Assembly: GCF_009914315.1 (NCBI RefSeq)
Contig: NZ_CP042596.1
Location: 3,472,001 to 3,536,000 of the forward strand
From: Granulicella sp. WH15
Lineage (GTDB): Bacteria > Acidobacteriota > Terriglobia > Terriglobales > Acidobacteriaceae
Direction: 5' to 3'
Length of the DNA stretch: 64,000 nucleotides
Shown: positions 54,031 to 63,133 of the stretch, in pieces
How the letters are laid out: each line of letters begins with the position of its first letter
Numbering within the stretch: the stretch's first letter is position 1
Position numbers and translations under genes: made by a program
Notes under the pieces: generated by a model
The model's input: only the letters and a program-made list of their open reading frames with translations
Database searches by the model: none
Told to the model about the DNA's origin: nothing

Positions 54031-55167
54031 CTACCGCAGCTTCAGCGTCGTGAGTGCGAACAGCGCAAAGACCAGCGCCAGGATCCAGAACCGCGCGATC
54101 ACCTTCGACTCCGACCAGCCCAGCAGCTCGAAGTGATGGTGCAGCGGGGCCATCTTGAAGATACGCTTGCCGTTCCTCAGTTTGTAACTTCCCACCTGAA
54201 GAATGACGCTCATCGCCTCGAGGATGAAGACGCCGCCGATGAAGGGGAGCAGCAGCTCCTGCTTGATGACCACCGCCACTGTGCCGATGGCTCCGCCCAG
54301 CGCCAGCGAGCCGACGTCGCCCATGAAGACCTCGGCCGGGTGCGCGTTGTACCAGAGGAAGCCGATGCTGCCGCCGACCATGGCTCCGCAGAAAACCGTC
54401 AACTCGCTGACCATCGGCATCCGCTGCAGCTCCAGGTAGTCGGAGAAGACGACGTGGCCGCTGACGTAGGTGAGCATCGTCAGCGCGGCGGCTGCGATGA
54501 TGGTGCATCCGATCGCGAGACCGTCGAGACCGTCGGTCAGGTTGACGGCGTTGCTCGAGAATGTAACTACAAGCATTACAAATACGACGAAGGGCAGGAA
54601 CGCCAGCCAGTGCATGTGCGGGATGTGCCCCATCCACTGCCAGACGAGGTCGGGGCGGAAGCGCTTGGCGAACGGCACCATCAACCGCGTGGAGTAGCGG
54701 CCGCGCTGCTCGAGCAGCAGCAACGCTACCGCCACCAGCGCGCTGACGGAGAATTGCAGGACCAGCTTCTGCTTTCCGGTGAGGCCCTGGTTGTGCTTGT
54801 GCAGCACCTTCGTGTAGTCGTCCGCGAAGCCGATGGCCGCGAAGGCCAGCGTGGACAGCATCACGATCCACACCAGCGGGTTCGAGAGATCGGACCACAT
54901 CAGCGTCGGAATAATGATGGAGATGCAGATGAGGACGCCGCCCATGGTGGGCGTGCCGCCCTTCTTCTGGTGCGACTGCGGCCCCTCTTCGCGGATGTAC
55001 TGGCCGATCTGGAACTCGCGCAGCCGCTCGATGACGAATGGGCCAAGGAGCAAGCCGATCAGCAGCGCAGTCAGGCTCGCGCCTACCGTGCGAAAGGTGA
55101 GGTAGCGGAAGATGCGGAACAACCGGAAGTATGGGAACAGCTTTTGATAGAGCAGCCAATAAAGCAA
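54031..55167 (-). CDS. mraY: Phospho-MurNAc-pentapeptide translocase MraY
   Basis: MraY links UDP-MurNAc-pentapeptide to undecaprenyl phosphate, making lipid I. The 378-residue protein has ten membrane segments and the catalytic Asp and His groups: 'AFAAIGFADDYTKV', 'NAVNLTDGLDGLAIG' and 'MAPLHHHFELLGWSE'. Length matches 360 to 380. It follows murF after a 346-base gap that contains repeat locus 9, including a terminator-shaped element. Confidence 0.95.
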   Translation of the reverse strand: MLYWLLYQKLFPYFRLFRIFRYLTFRTVGASLTALLIGLLLGPFVIERLREFQIGQYIREEGPQSHQKKGGTPTMGGVLICISIIIPTLMWSDLSNPLVWIVMLSTLAFAAIGFADDYTKVLHKHNQGLTGKQKLVLQFSVSALVAVALLLLEQRGRYSTRLMVPFAKRFRPDLVWQWMGHIPHMHWLAFLPFVVFVMLVVTFSSNAVNLTDGLDGLAIGCTIIAAAALTMLTYVSGHVVFSDYLELQRMPMVSELTVFCGAMVGGSIGFLWYNAHPAEVFMGDVGSLALGGAIGTVAVVIKQELLLPFIGGVFILEAMSVILQVGSYKLRNGKRIFKMAPLHHHFELLGWSESKVIARFWILALVFALFALTTLKLR

Positions 55168-55327
55168 AAGGGTCTCCGCCTGTGGGGCTGGCCGCGCCTG
55201 GAGGCATCGTGTTTCGGCCGCGCACTACCTGCCCATCTTAACAGCGCAGCCGCGCGCGCGTCCGTGGAAAGGGCGTCCAGCAGCATGAGTGAACCACGAA
55301 GAGCACACGCCGCGGCGAGTATCTCAA

Positions 55328-55513
55328 TTCCGACCAACGGGAGGGCACTTCGTGCCGTTCTCGGGGCGGTATGGGGAAGTTATCTTCTGAGGGCCTTCCG
55401 CCGGTCGGCAGCGAACATCTTTCTTCCCGACCAACGGGAGGACCACGCGAAGCCGTAAAAAGGCGTGTGAACGCCCGCCCCGCGCGCAGCGGGCCCGTCC
55501 GGCAGGACAGTCT
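55328..55513. repeat. Repeat locus 9: D, B-type hairpin, D pair, inverted C with T run
   Basis: The 346-base gap between mraY and murF has no gene. From 55331: a D unit, GGCAC-TTC-GTGCC (55344 to 55356), a D pair (55394 to 55408 with 55427 to 55441, less perfect than at 50329), then C on the minus strand: GGCGT/ACGCC (55462 to 55475), CCCGC/GCGGG-type stem near 55480 to 55497, and GTCC/GGAC (55498 to 55509), ending at the murF stop. On the minus strand the last stem is followed by T5. Bases 55168 to 55327 show nothing else. Confidence 0.8.
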
Positions 55514-56887
55514 TTACAACTCTGCCAGAGCGCCCTCGAGCCGCACGCCGCGCGAAGCCTTCAGCAGTACCGCATCGCCTGACCGAAGGTTCTCCTTCAT
55601 CCACCCCCCCGCCGCCGCGGGCGATTCCACAAACACCGCCACCACTCCAGCCTCCGCAGCAGCGTTCACCAGCGCAGAGGCAAGGCCGCGCACGCCAACG
55701 ATCAGATCAACGCCGCTCGTTGCCATATGACGCCCGCAAGCGGCGTGCAGGGTCGCAGCGTCCGGACCAAGCTCCAGCATCTCGCCCGCCACCACGATGT
55801 GACGCTCCGCAGGCATCGTCATCAGCGCGTCCACCATCGCGTTCAGGGCCACCGGGTTCGAGTTATAGCTATCGTTCACAATCCTGGCCCCGCGCCACTC
55901 GACGACCGCGCCGCGCTTCTCGGAGGGCTGCATCTGGCCGACGGCAGCGGCGCACTCGGCCAGCCCCATGCCGCTCCTGAACCCCACGGCAATCGCCGCC
56001 AGCGCGTTGTAGACGTTGTGCCGTCCCAGCAGAGCCAGCCGGACTTCGGCCCGCTCGCCTGCGGCGATCACATCAAACAGCATCCCCTCCGCACCGGCCT
56101 CGACGACCTTCTCCGCACGCACCTCGAGGCCATCCTGCAAACCAAACAGAACAGCTCGCTCACCTAATCCCCGCGCGAACGCCGCCACGTAAGGATCGTC
56201 GCCGTTCAGCACTGCTACGCCATCGGGCGGCAGCGCCTGCACCAGCTCGTACTTGGCCTTGGCGATGCCCGCAATGCCTTCGGGAAAGTGCTCCAGATGA
56301 ACCGGCGCGACGTTGCTGACAACCGCCCAATTCGGCTCCGCGATCTTTGCCAGCGCCGCGATCTCGCCCGCGTGGTTCATGCCCATCTCGATCACGGCAA
56401 CCTCGTGCTCCGGCTCCAGCCGCAGCAGTTGCAGAGGAACGCCGAAGTGATTATTCAGGTTCCCCGCCGACTTGAGCACGTTGAATCGAGCGGAGAGCAC
56501 CTGCGCCACGGCCTCCTTGGTCGTGGTCTTACCCGCCGATCCAGTGATGCCGATGACACGCCTGCCCCAGTGCCGACGGACCTCGCGGGCCAGCGTCTGC
56601 ATGGCCTTGAGGACGCTGTCCTCACCCTCGGGAACCCAGAGGAACTTGCAGGGGTCGAGTTCGTCCGGCGCGAGCCAGTGTGAGCTGACGACCGCCGCTA
56701 CAGCCCCGTTTGTCAACGCGGCTTCAACGTAGTTATGCCCGTCGGTGCGCTCGCCGGTGACGGCAAAGTAAAGCTCGCCCGCGTTGATCGTGCGCGAGTC
56801 GATCGAGTAACCGAGCGCCTCAACATCAGTGGTGAAGTCGCCCTCAGCGTGAATCCAATCGGCGATCTGGCCCAGCGTCAACTTCAT
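55514..56887 (-). CDS. murF: UDP-MurNAc-tripeptide:D-Ala-D-Ala ligase MurF
   Basis: MurF adds the D-Ala-D-Ala dipeptide. The 457-residue protein has the MurF N-domain ('GYSIDSRTINAGELYFAVTGERTDGHNYV'), the ATP loop 'VIGITGSAGKTTTKEAV' near residue 115 and 'EMGMNHAGEI'. The C-domain has 'VVAGEMLELGP'. It lies 33 bases from murE. Module C of repeat locus 9 touches its stop codon. Confidence 0.95.
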   Translation of the reverse strand: MKLTLGQIADWIHAEGDFTTDVEALGYSIDSRTINAGELYFAVTGERTDGHNYVEAALTNGAVAAVVSSHWLAPDELDPCKFLWVPEGEDSVLKAMQTLAREVRRHWGRRVIGITGSAGKTTTKEAVAQVLSARFNVLKSAGNLNNHFGVPLQLLRLEPEHEVAVIEMGMNHAGEIAALAKIAEPNWAVVSNVAPVHLEHFPEGIAGIAKAKYELVQALPPDGVAVLNGDDPYVAAFARGLGERAVLFGLQDGLEVRAEKVVEAGAEGMLFDVIAAGERAEVRLALLGRHNVYNALAAIAVGFRSGMGLAECAAAVGQMQPSEKRGAVVEWRGARIVNDSYNSNPVALNAMVDALMTMPAERHIVVAGEMLELGPDAATLHAACGRHMATSGVDLIVGVRGLASALVNAAAEAGVVAVFVESPAAAGGWMKENLRSGDAVLLKASRGVRLEGALAEL

Positions 56888-56920
56888 CTTTGATCCCTCT
56901 TCAGCATCCAGTCCAGCCTA

Positions 56921-58411
56921 TCAGTGAGCTTGAAGCGCGGCAGCCGCGACGGCCACGTCATCGAAGGGAACGGTCACACCATTCAATATCTGCACCTTCT
57001 CGTGCCCCTTGCCCGCGAGCAGCACGATGTCTCCCCGGCGAGCCTCGTGAATCGCAAGCTCAATCGCCTTGGCGCGATCCGGCTCGACGATGTACTTCGC
57101 GCCGGTCTCTGTCACGCCTGCCAACGCCTCAGCAAGAATGACCGCCGGATCTTCCGTGCGCGGATTGTCGCTGGTCAGAACAACGAGGTCGCTACCCTCA
57201 CCCGCTGCCCGTCCCATCTTCGGACGCTTGGTGCGGTCTCGATCACCACCGCAGCCGAAGAGCGTGATGACGCGGCCGTTGCCCACCAGCTCACGCGCCA
57301 GAGCGATCAGGTTGCGCAGCGCATCGTCGGTGTGGGCATAGTCCACGACCACCGTGATGCCAAGCTCGTTAGCCACCGTCTCAAAGCGGCCCGGAACCGG
57401 CTTCAGCAGACGCGCTGCCTCTGCAATTTGTTCAAGGCTGAGGCCTCGAGCAAGCGCCGCACAAGAGGCAGCGAGCAGGTTATAAACATTCACCCTCCCC
57501 GTAAGAGCGGAGACGATCTCGACCGCGCCAACCGGGGTCTTCCATAGATACTCAGTGCGTCCCGCGTGCAGGCTGATTCTTTCAGCTCGATACTCACCGG
57601 CGTTCATGCCATAGCTCATCACGCCGGAAGACAAGTTCTGTTGGAGGAGACGAGCACCGCCATCGGGATCATCTGCATTGAGGATCGCGACACGCGGAGG
57701 AGGAGCGCCAACACCTGCAAACAGCCGGGCCTTGGCCTCGAAGTAAGCCTGCATCGTGCCGTGATAATCAAGATGATCCTGGGTCAGGTTGGTAAAGATG
57801 GCCACATCCACTGGCAGCCCCCAAACACGCTCCTGCTCGAGCGCGTGACTGGACATCTCCATCACCGCCTCGGTCGCGCCCACGCGTATTCCATCGGCAA
57901 ACAAGGCCAGCAGATCGCGGCTCTCGGGAGTGGTGTGCTCGCTGGGCCTGACCTCATCGCCGATGTGGGTCTCGATGGTCCCGACCAGCACGCACCTGCG
58001 ACCCGCGCTGCGCAGCATCTGCTCTAGCAGAAAGGCCGTCGTCGTCTTGCCGTTGGTGCCGGTGACCGCGCTGATTTTGAGCGCCTGTTCAGGATGGCCG
58101 AAGAGGTTAGCGCTAACAGTAGCAAGCGCGCGGCGGCCATGCTCCATCAGGTAAAAGGGAGTGCCTGGATAGAGCATCGCAGGACGTTTCCACAGTTCGT
58201 CCGAGTCGGTGAGCACAGCAACGGCACCGCGCTCGATGGCCGTGCCAATGAAGCGGTTGCCGTCCGTGGCCCCACCCCTCATCGCTACAAAAATATCTCC
58301 CGGCACAACGCGGCGGGAGTCGTATTGGACGCCGTTCACTTCAAGATAGGACGGAACACCAGTCCCTACCGCGTCTACCCCGCGCATTGCCTCATCCAGC
58401 CGCATCTTCAA
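56921..58411 (-). CDS. murE: UDP-MurNAc-tripeptide synthetase MurE, meso-DAP type
   Basis: MurE adds the third amino acid. The 496-residue protein has 'VQYDSRRVVPGDIFVAMRGGATDGNRFI', the ATP loop 'VTGTNGKTTTAFLLEQ' and 'DNPRTEDP', the motif that in E. coli recognises meso-diaminopimelate through its Arg. Lysine-adding enzymes have a different motif, so the wall is probably DAP type. It begins 42 bases after the ftsI stop. Confidence 0.95.
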   Translation of the reverse strand: MKMRLDEAMRGVDAVGTGVPSYLEVNGVQYDSRRVVPGDIFVAMRGGATDGNRFIGTAIERGAVAVLTDSDELWKRPAMLYPGTPFYLMEHGRRALATVSANLFGHPEQALKISAVTGTNGKTTTAFLLEQMLRSAGRRCVLVGTIETHIGDEVRPSEHTTPESRDLLALFADGIRVGATEAVMEMSSHALEQERVWGLPVDVAIFTNLTQDHLDYHGTMQAYFEAKARLFAGVGAPPPRVAILNADDPDGGARLLQQNLSSGVMSYGMNAGEYRAERISLHAGRTEYLWKTPVGAVEIVSALTGRVNVYNLLAASCAALARGLSLEQIAEAARLLKPVPGRFETVANELGITVVVDYAHTDDALRNLIALARELVGNGRVITLFGCGGDRDRTKRPKMGRAAGEGSDLVVLTSDNPRTEDPAVILAEALAGVTETGAKYIVEPDRAKAIELAIHEARRGDIVLLAGKGHEKVQILNGVTVPFDDVAVAAAALQAH

Positions 58412-58453
58412 ATTCTAGCCGCTCCTGATTGCATAGCGTTGGCAATGGCTTGG

Positions 58454-60799
58454 CTAACGCGAGAAGCGCACAACGACCTCGGTCCCGCTAGGCACCATCG
58501 TCCCTGCGGCGGGGGCTTGTTCTGTTGCCAACCCACTGCCCACGGGCTGCACTCGCAAGCCCGCGTTGCCGGCCTTTTCAATGACCGCCCGCAATGCGGA
58601 GCCCTGGAACGACGGGACCGCAACACGAGTGGCCGAATCGACCACGACACCGCCGTTGCTCTTCGGCGAGACCGTCGGGGTCACCTTCGGCGCGACCAGT
58701 GCGGCCCTGGCTGTTGCATCCGTCGCGGCCGCGTCCTTTCGGGTGTTCGCCGCGAATGCAGAGAGCACGCTCGAAGAGAGCTTCTCAATCGGCGATGGAA
58801 CCGTGGGCTTCGCGGGCGCGTTCTTCTCCGCAACAGCCGGGGTCGGCTCTGTTGGCTGAGTCGCAGCAGTCCTCAGCGGATCGTCAGCCGGTAAACTATT
58901 TACCTCCGCAAACATCGCGTTCAGGTCCGCGCCGCTGTCCGACGGCATATCGTCGTGGGCATCGGTCTTCGCTACAGCCAGCATCTCCTTGCTGGTCTTG
59001 AGCGGCTGATCGTGCGGCACGCCGAGGTACTCGAGCACCTCCTGCGCGACCTCATGAAAAACAGGGGCCGAGACGGTTGAACCATATCCGGTCCCCACCG
59101 TTGGCGTGTCGATCACCACCGCCACCGAGATTGCCGGAGAGCTGACCGGCGCGAATCCTGCAAAGCTGGCCACCAGCTTGGTGTGCGAATAGGTACGCGT
59201 GGCCGGATCAATCTTCTGCGCCGTGCCCGTCTTGCCCGCTGAGCTATAACCGTTGAGCTGCGCCGCCTTGCCCGTGCCCTCGGTCACGATGCCCTGCATC
59301 ATCGAGCGCATCTTTGCCGCCGTCAGCTCCTTGATGACGCGGTGCGAACCGTCGGGCAGCTTCTCCGGCAGTTGATACACGGGATGAAACGCCGCAGGTT
59401 TCAGCCGCGGATCGCCCTTCATCTCATCGGTGGACTGCAACAAAATGTGCGGCGGGATATACTCGCCGCCGTTGGCGATAGCGCTCACCATGGTGACAAG
59501 TTGCACCGGCGTGACGCCAACCTCCTGCCCGATCGAGAGCGAGAGGATGCTGGTCGAGCCCCACTTATGCGGCGGACGCAGCAGCCCACGCGTCTCGCTG
59601 GGCAGCTCGATGCCGCTGCGCTCGCCGAAGCCAAAACCCTTCATGTACTCGTAAAACTTATTCGAGCCGAGTTTCAGGGCCATCTTCGCCGCGCCCACGT
59701 CCGACGAGTGCTCGAGCGCATACTGCACCGTCACACGGCCGAAGTGATCGGACTTGTCGTCGTGCAGCGTGCGCCCGAACATCGTCATCGCGCCACCCTG
59801 GCAATCGACGATATCGGTCGGCTCCACGCCCGCCGCGTCAAGCGCAGCCGAGTAGGTGACGAGCTTGAAGGTCGAGCCCGGCTCGTACACATCGCTCACC
59901 GCAAGATTGTTGAGCACGCTCGAATCCATATGCTTCGAGTCGTTCGGGTTGAAGCGCGGCGAGACCGCGAGCGCGAGAATCTGCCCGGTGTGCGGGTCCT
60001 GCACCACGATCGTACCGTGCGCCGCCTTCACCTTCGCCACCTGCTCGTCGAGCGCGCGCTCGGCCATGTACTGAATGTTGGCGTCAATGGAAAGCACAAG
60101 ATTTTCGCCTGCCTGCGGCTCGTTCTCCACGCTGCCCAGCACGTGGCGCTTGGCGTCGAGCGCGGTAAGCATGTGCCCTGGCTCGCCGTGCATCTCGAAG
60201 TCGAACTGCCGCTCCAGCCCGCCGAGTCCGGCGTCGTCGGTGCCCACATAACCCAGCACCTGAGCGGCCAGCTCGTTGTTCGGATAGAAGCGCTTGAACT
60301 CCTTCTGGAAGTAGACACCCTTCAGGTTCAACTCGCGCACGCGGTTGACGATATCGGGGTTCAACCGGCGACCCACCCAGGCGAAGCCGCGCGAGGCGTT
60401 GAAGCGCGCCAGCATCTGGTGCTCGGAGGTGAAGTTGTCGGTGGGGTCGGTGTGGACGATCTTCGAGAGAATCTCGGCGGCGTTCCCGCGGTTATCCCCC
60501 AGCTCAGAAGGGACAGCGTAGACCGAGTCCACAAGGACCGTCATCGCCAGCTCTTTAAGGTTACGGTCGTAGAGCACTCCGCGCCGCGGTGCAACCTCAA
60601 ACGCACCCTGCTGCTGGCGCGCCGCACGCTGCTCCCACATCTTGTGCTGGAAAATTTGTAACAAAATTAGTTTTCCCGCGATGAACACGACCCAGACGCA
60701 AAAAAACAGGGCCACGTAGGCAAACCGTTTTCTCCGGATCGGAGCGGTCAGAGTCTGCCGTGGCCCTCGGTTTATCTGTCTTCCTGTCTTGTCTCTCAC
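58454..60799 (-). CDS. ftsI: Division transpeptidase FtsI (PBP3) with C-terminal PASTA domain
   Basis: FtsI cross-links septal peptidoglycan. The 781-residue protein has one membrane helix near residue 30 to 48, a dimerisation domain (65 to 230) and the transpeptidase domain. Motif 1 is 'EPGSTFK' (Ser309, Lys312) and motif 3 'AGKTGTAQK' (Lys523). Motif 2 reads SSD (365 to 367) where most FtsI have SSN. A linker of about 100 residues rich in Ala, Thr and Asp precedes a single PASTA domain from about 720 ('VAVPSFQGSALRAVIEKAGNAGL'). At 781 it is longer than the 588 of E. coli. It follows ftsL by nine bases. Confidence 0.93.
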   Translation of the reverse strand: MRDKTGRQINRGPRQTLTAPIRRKRFAYVALFFCVWVVFIAGKLILLQIFQHKMWEQRAARQQQGAFEVAPRRGVLYDRNLKELAMTVLVDSVYAVPSELGDNRGNAAEILSKIVHTDPTDNFTSEHQMLARFNASRGFAWVGRRLNPDIVNRVRELNLKGVYFQKEFKRFYPNNELAAQVLGYVGTDDAGLGGLERQFDFEMHGEPGHMLTALDAKRHVLGSVENEPQAGENLVLSIDANIQYMAERALDEQVAKVKAAHGTIVVQDPHTGQILALAVSPRFNPNDSKHMDSSVLNNLAVSDVYEPGSTFKLVTYSAALDAAGVEPTDIVDCQGGAMTMFGRTLHDDKSDHFGRVTVQYALEHSSDVGAAKMALKLGSNKFYEYMKGFGFGERSGIELPSETRGLLRPPHKWGSTSILSLSIGQEVGVTPVQLVTMVSAIANGGEYIPPHILLQSTDEMKGDPRLKPAAFHPVYQLPEKLPDGSHRVIKELTAAKMRSMMQGIVTEGTGKAAQLNGYSSAGKTGTAQKIDPATRTYSHTKLVASFAGFAPVSSPAISVAVVIDTPTVGTGYGSTVSAPVFHEVAQEVLEYLGVPHDQPLKTSKEMLAVAKTDAHDDMPSDSGADLNAMFAEVNSLPADDPLRTAATQPTEPTPAVAEKNAPAKPTVPSPIEKLSSSVLSAFAANTRKDAAATDATARAALVAPKVTPTVSPKSNGGVVVDSATRVAVPSFQGSALRAVIEKAGNAGLRVQPVGSGLATEQAPAAGTMVPSGTEVVVRFSR

Positions 60800-60808
60800 T
60801 GGCTCAAA

Positions 60809-61321
60809 CTAGTTCCGCTGCGGTACTCCGGGGGTGTTGATCTGGGCTACGGCAGCGGCCATCGAGCCTTCGGGGCGCACCACCTGTCCAGGCTGGGGCT
60901 CGTCGAGACCAAGCTGACGGGCCATCCGGTCCAGACGACCGGGATCGCTGAGCTGAGCTTCCGTCAAGCGAAGCTGGCGGTTCTGCTCGCGCATCGTCTC
61001 CACCTGCTGCTTCTGCGCCTCGATCTGGTAGCCCATCTCGATGGCCGAAAAGTGCTGCCATACGAAGATCATCACCAGCGCGAAGAGGATGCTCATCATC
61101 ACCGCGAAGCTGCGCATCTCCTTGCGGCGTTCGGGATCGTCGAGCTTCACAATGCGGCTGTTGTCCAGGTGCTTGGCGAAGAAGACCTCGGGCGTCGGCC
61201 CGCGACGCGCACGCCGCTGCTGCTCAAACAGCTCGCGATTGCGCTCTGCCACGGTCTCCGGACGGCGCCGCGTCGCCCGTCCCGCACTCGTCATGTCCAA
61301 ACCCGTCGCTATCGCCGCCAT
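60809..61321 (-). CDS. ftsL: Divisome protein FtsL
   Basis: FtsL forms a coiled coil with FtsB and FtsQ that activates FtsWI. The 170-residue protein has a basic N-terminus (about 70 residues, longer than E. coli), one membrane helix 'SFAVMMSILFALVMIFVW' and a short heptad region 'QIEAQKQQVETMREQNRQLRLTEAQL', then 'DRMARQLGLDEPQPGQVV', a pattern common to FtsL/DivIC proteins. It lies between rsmH and ftsI, the FtsL position in dcw clusters. Sequence identity alone would not be decisive. Confidence 0.85.
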   Translation of the reverse strand: MAAIATGLDMTSAGRATRRRPETVAERNRELFEQQRRARRGPTPEVFFAKHLDNSRIVKLDDPERRKEMRSFAVMMSILFALVMIFVWQHFSAIEMGYQIEAQKQQVETMREQNRQLRLTEAQLSDPGRLDRMARQLGLDEPQPGQVVRPEGSMAAAVAQINTPGVPQRN

Positions 61322-61324
61322 CGC

Positions 61325-62329
61325 TTATCTCCTTCTTCTGCCCGAGTCGCCCTTCCAACCCGCTGTTGTTGCTAATTTCTCCGCCGCCCTCAGCTTCGCG
61401 CTGCGCGACCGCGGATTCCTCAACATCTCTTGCTCGGTGGCGACGACCGGCTTCTTCGTCAGCACCTCAAAAACACCTGCGTCCTTCGACGCTTTGAAGG
61501 AGTCCTTTACCAGGCGATCCTCCAGCGAGTGGAAGCTGATCAACACCAGCCTTCCCCCCGGCTTCAACAGAGACCCCGCGCTCTCAAGCAGCGATCGTAT
61601 CTCTCCCAGCTCATCATTCACGCGAATCCGAAGTGCCTGAAAGGTGCGTGTTGCCGGATGAATCTTGTCGCCTTTCATTGATGGGGCCGCGGCCGATATC
61701 ACTCTGGCAAGTTCTGCCGTTGTCTCTATCGGCCGGGCCCTCACAATGGCTCTGGCGATTCTCCGCGACCTCCTTTCCTCTCCGAATTCGTAAATCAGGT
61801 CGGCGAGTTCGTTTTCGTCTTCCTGATTTACCACTTGTCCGGCCGTCTCCCCCGAGCGCGTGTCCATCCGCATATCCAAGGGGCCTTCCGACCGAAAACT
61901 GAATCCTCTGTGCGCCTCGTCCAGTTGGAGGCTGCTCACTCCAAAGTCCGCCAGCAGGCCGTCCAGACTGCCCGGCTCGATGGCCTCGTGAGCCTCCGAG
62001 AAAGCCCTCGGCTGATACTCCACCGTCGGCATCTCGCTGCCCAGCTCGGCGGCGACCTCGGCCATCCGGGCCTTCGCCTTCTCCATCGCCTCCGGATCGC
62101 GGTCGAAGCAGATCATCCTGCCCGCCGCGCCCAGCCTGCGGGCGATGCCCGACGTATGTCCCGCCAGACCTAGCGTTGCATCCGCGTAGGTTCCGCCGGG
62201 GCGCACATTCAAGTACTCCAAAACTTCTTCGAAAAGAACCGGCACATGCTGCGGGTGGTATTGCGCTTGCTCCGACCGCCGCACCTGCTCCCCCTGGGGG
62301 GTAAACTTCGGACCCTGATCTTCTGTCAC
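61325..62329 (-). CDS. rsmH: 16S rRNA (cytosine-N4)-methyltransferase RsmH
   Basis: RsmH (MraW) methylates N4 of C1402 in 16S rRNA. The 334-residue protein opens 'HVPVLFEEVLEYLNVRPGGTYADATLGLAGHTSGIA', the SAM site of the family, and has 'ICFDRDPEAMEKAKARM', 'DGLLADFGVSSLQLDEAHRGFSFRSEGPLDMRMD', and 'RLVLISFHSLEDRLVKDSFK' near the end. The first about 28 residues are poor in conservation. It starts one base before mraZ ends, the standard mraZ-rsmH order. Confidence 0.95.
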   Translation of the reverse strand: MTEDQGPKFTPQGEQVRRSEQAQYHPQHVPVLFEEVLEYLNVRPGGTYADATLGLAGHTSGIARRLGAAGRMICFDRDPEAMEKAKARMAEVAAELGSEMPTVEYQPRAFSEAHEAIEPGSLDGLLADFGVSSLQLDEAHRGFSFRSEGPLDMRMDTRSGETAGQVVNQEDENELADLIYEFGEERRSRRIARAIVRARPIETTAELARVISAAAPSMKGDKIHPATRTFQALRIRVNDELGEIRSLLESAGSLLKPGGRLVLISFHSLEDRLVKDSFKASKDAGVFEVLTKKPVVATEQEMLRNPRSRSAKLRAAEKLATTAGWKGDSGRRRR

Positions 62330-62770
62330 TTAGAGCCCAAACTCCGCGAGAGCCGCCATATCCTCAGCCGTCAACGGAGCCTCTTCCAACCTGCCCTTGA
62401 AGTCGTCATGGTTCACGACCTCGAGGATTCCCATCTTGCCCAGCACCACCACATCGCCGATCACCTTGGCCGACTCCCGCAGAATCTGCGGCAAAAGCAA
62501 CCGGCCCTGCTCGTCCATCTTTGCCATCTGGCCGTAGTAGCTGGTCACGTCCAGAAACTTCATCTTGGCCGGGTGGGAGTTGGGCACCTTTGCGAGCTGC
62601 TCTTCCTTCTTCTCCCACTCTTTCAACGGGTAGAGCTGCGCCCGCTTGCCGTCCGTGCTGGTGATGTAGAACTCGTTCCCGTAGACCTCATCCACGCGGC
62701 TCTTATAAGCAGCCGGCATCTTCAACCGGCCCTTCTCGTCCACGCGCGCTGGATGGTTTCCCCGAAACAT
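62330..62770 (-). CDS. mraZ: Transcriptional regulator MraZ
   Basis: MraZ is an AbrB-fold ring protein that represses its own dcw operon. The ATG at 62770 ('MFRGNHPARVDEKGRLKMPAAYK') gives 146 residues, the normal length. The two SpoVT/AbrB halves show 'DEKGRLKMPAAY' near residue 9 and 'DEQGRLLLPQILRE' near residue 90. A start nine codons up (62797) lies outside the family alignment. Three GTGG boxes in the leader (62863 to 62892) fit autoregulation. Confidence 0.94.
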   Translation of the reverse strand: MFRGNHPARVDEKGRLKMPAAYKSRVDEVYGNEFYITSTDGKRAQLYPLKEWEKKEEQLAKVPNSHPAKMKFLDVTSYYGQMAKMDEQGRLLLPQILRESAKVIGDVVVLGKMGILEVVNHDDFKGRLEEAPLTAEDMAALAEFGL

Positions 62771-62858
62771 CGTCTCTTCACTCTCTTTGCGAACCAAACT
62801 CGACAGCAGAGGAGCGCCGGGCGGAGGGTAAAATCAGTTCAAATCCCTACCGAATGGT

Positions 62859-62892
62859 CCCGTTTCTCCCACTTTTGACCACTTCCATCCAC
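62859..62892 (-). promoter_or_regulatory. MraZ operator: three GTGG boxes with 10-bp phasing
   Basis: On the minus strand GTGGATGGAA, GTGGTCAAAA and GTGGGAGAAA lie end to end (62892 to 62863), followed by a degenerate fourth box CGGG at 62862. MraZ operators in other bacteria are GTGG/TGGG repeats spaced by a helical turn. The site is about 95 bases upstream of the mraZ start. A -10 or -35 was not clear. Confidence 0.8.
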
Positions 62893-63077
62893 ATCGTCTC
62901 CTTCTCTAACCCCGAAGTCCAGCCCTAAATTGGGATTGAGATAACTATTTGTTGAACGAAATGTGGAAAAACCTTCCGATGGTGTACATATCCCACGACA
63001 CGACTACAGGTAGTGTTTCGCTTTCTGATTCCGGGTATTTTCCCCCCTTGTCGGGCGGCGAGGCATCTGATAGGCAA
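62893..63077. other. Leader and spacer between mraZ operator and vapC
   Basis: This stretch has short open frames on both strands, but none has a binding site or a protein-like composition, and I call none. It probably contains the promoter for the mraZ operon. The minus-strand T run of the vapBC terminator borders it. Confidence 0.5.
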
Positions 63078-63104
63078 ACAAAAAGCGAAAACGTCCAGCG
63101 GACG
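63078..63104 (-). terminator. Terminator of vapBC
   Basis: CGTCC at 63092 pairs with GGACG at 63100 (loop AGC), and the minus strand continues TTTTCGCTTTTTG. It separates vapBC from the dcw cluster transcribed in the same direction. Confidence 0.65.
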
Positions 63105-63133
63105 CTCTTTACTGTCCAGAAAAGAGGCACCAG

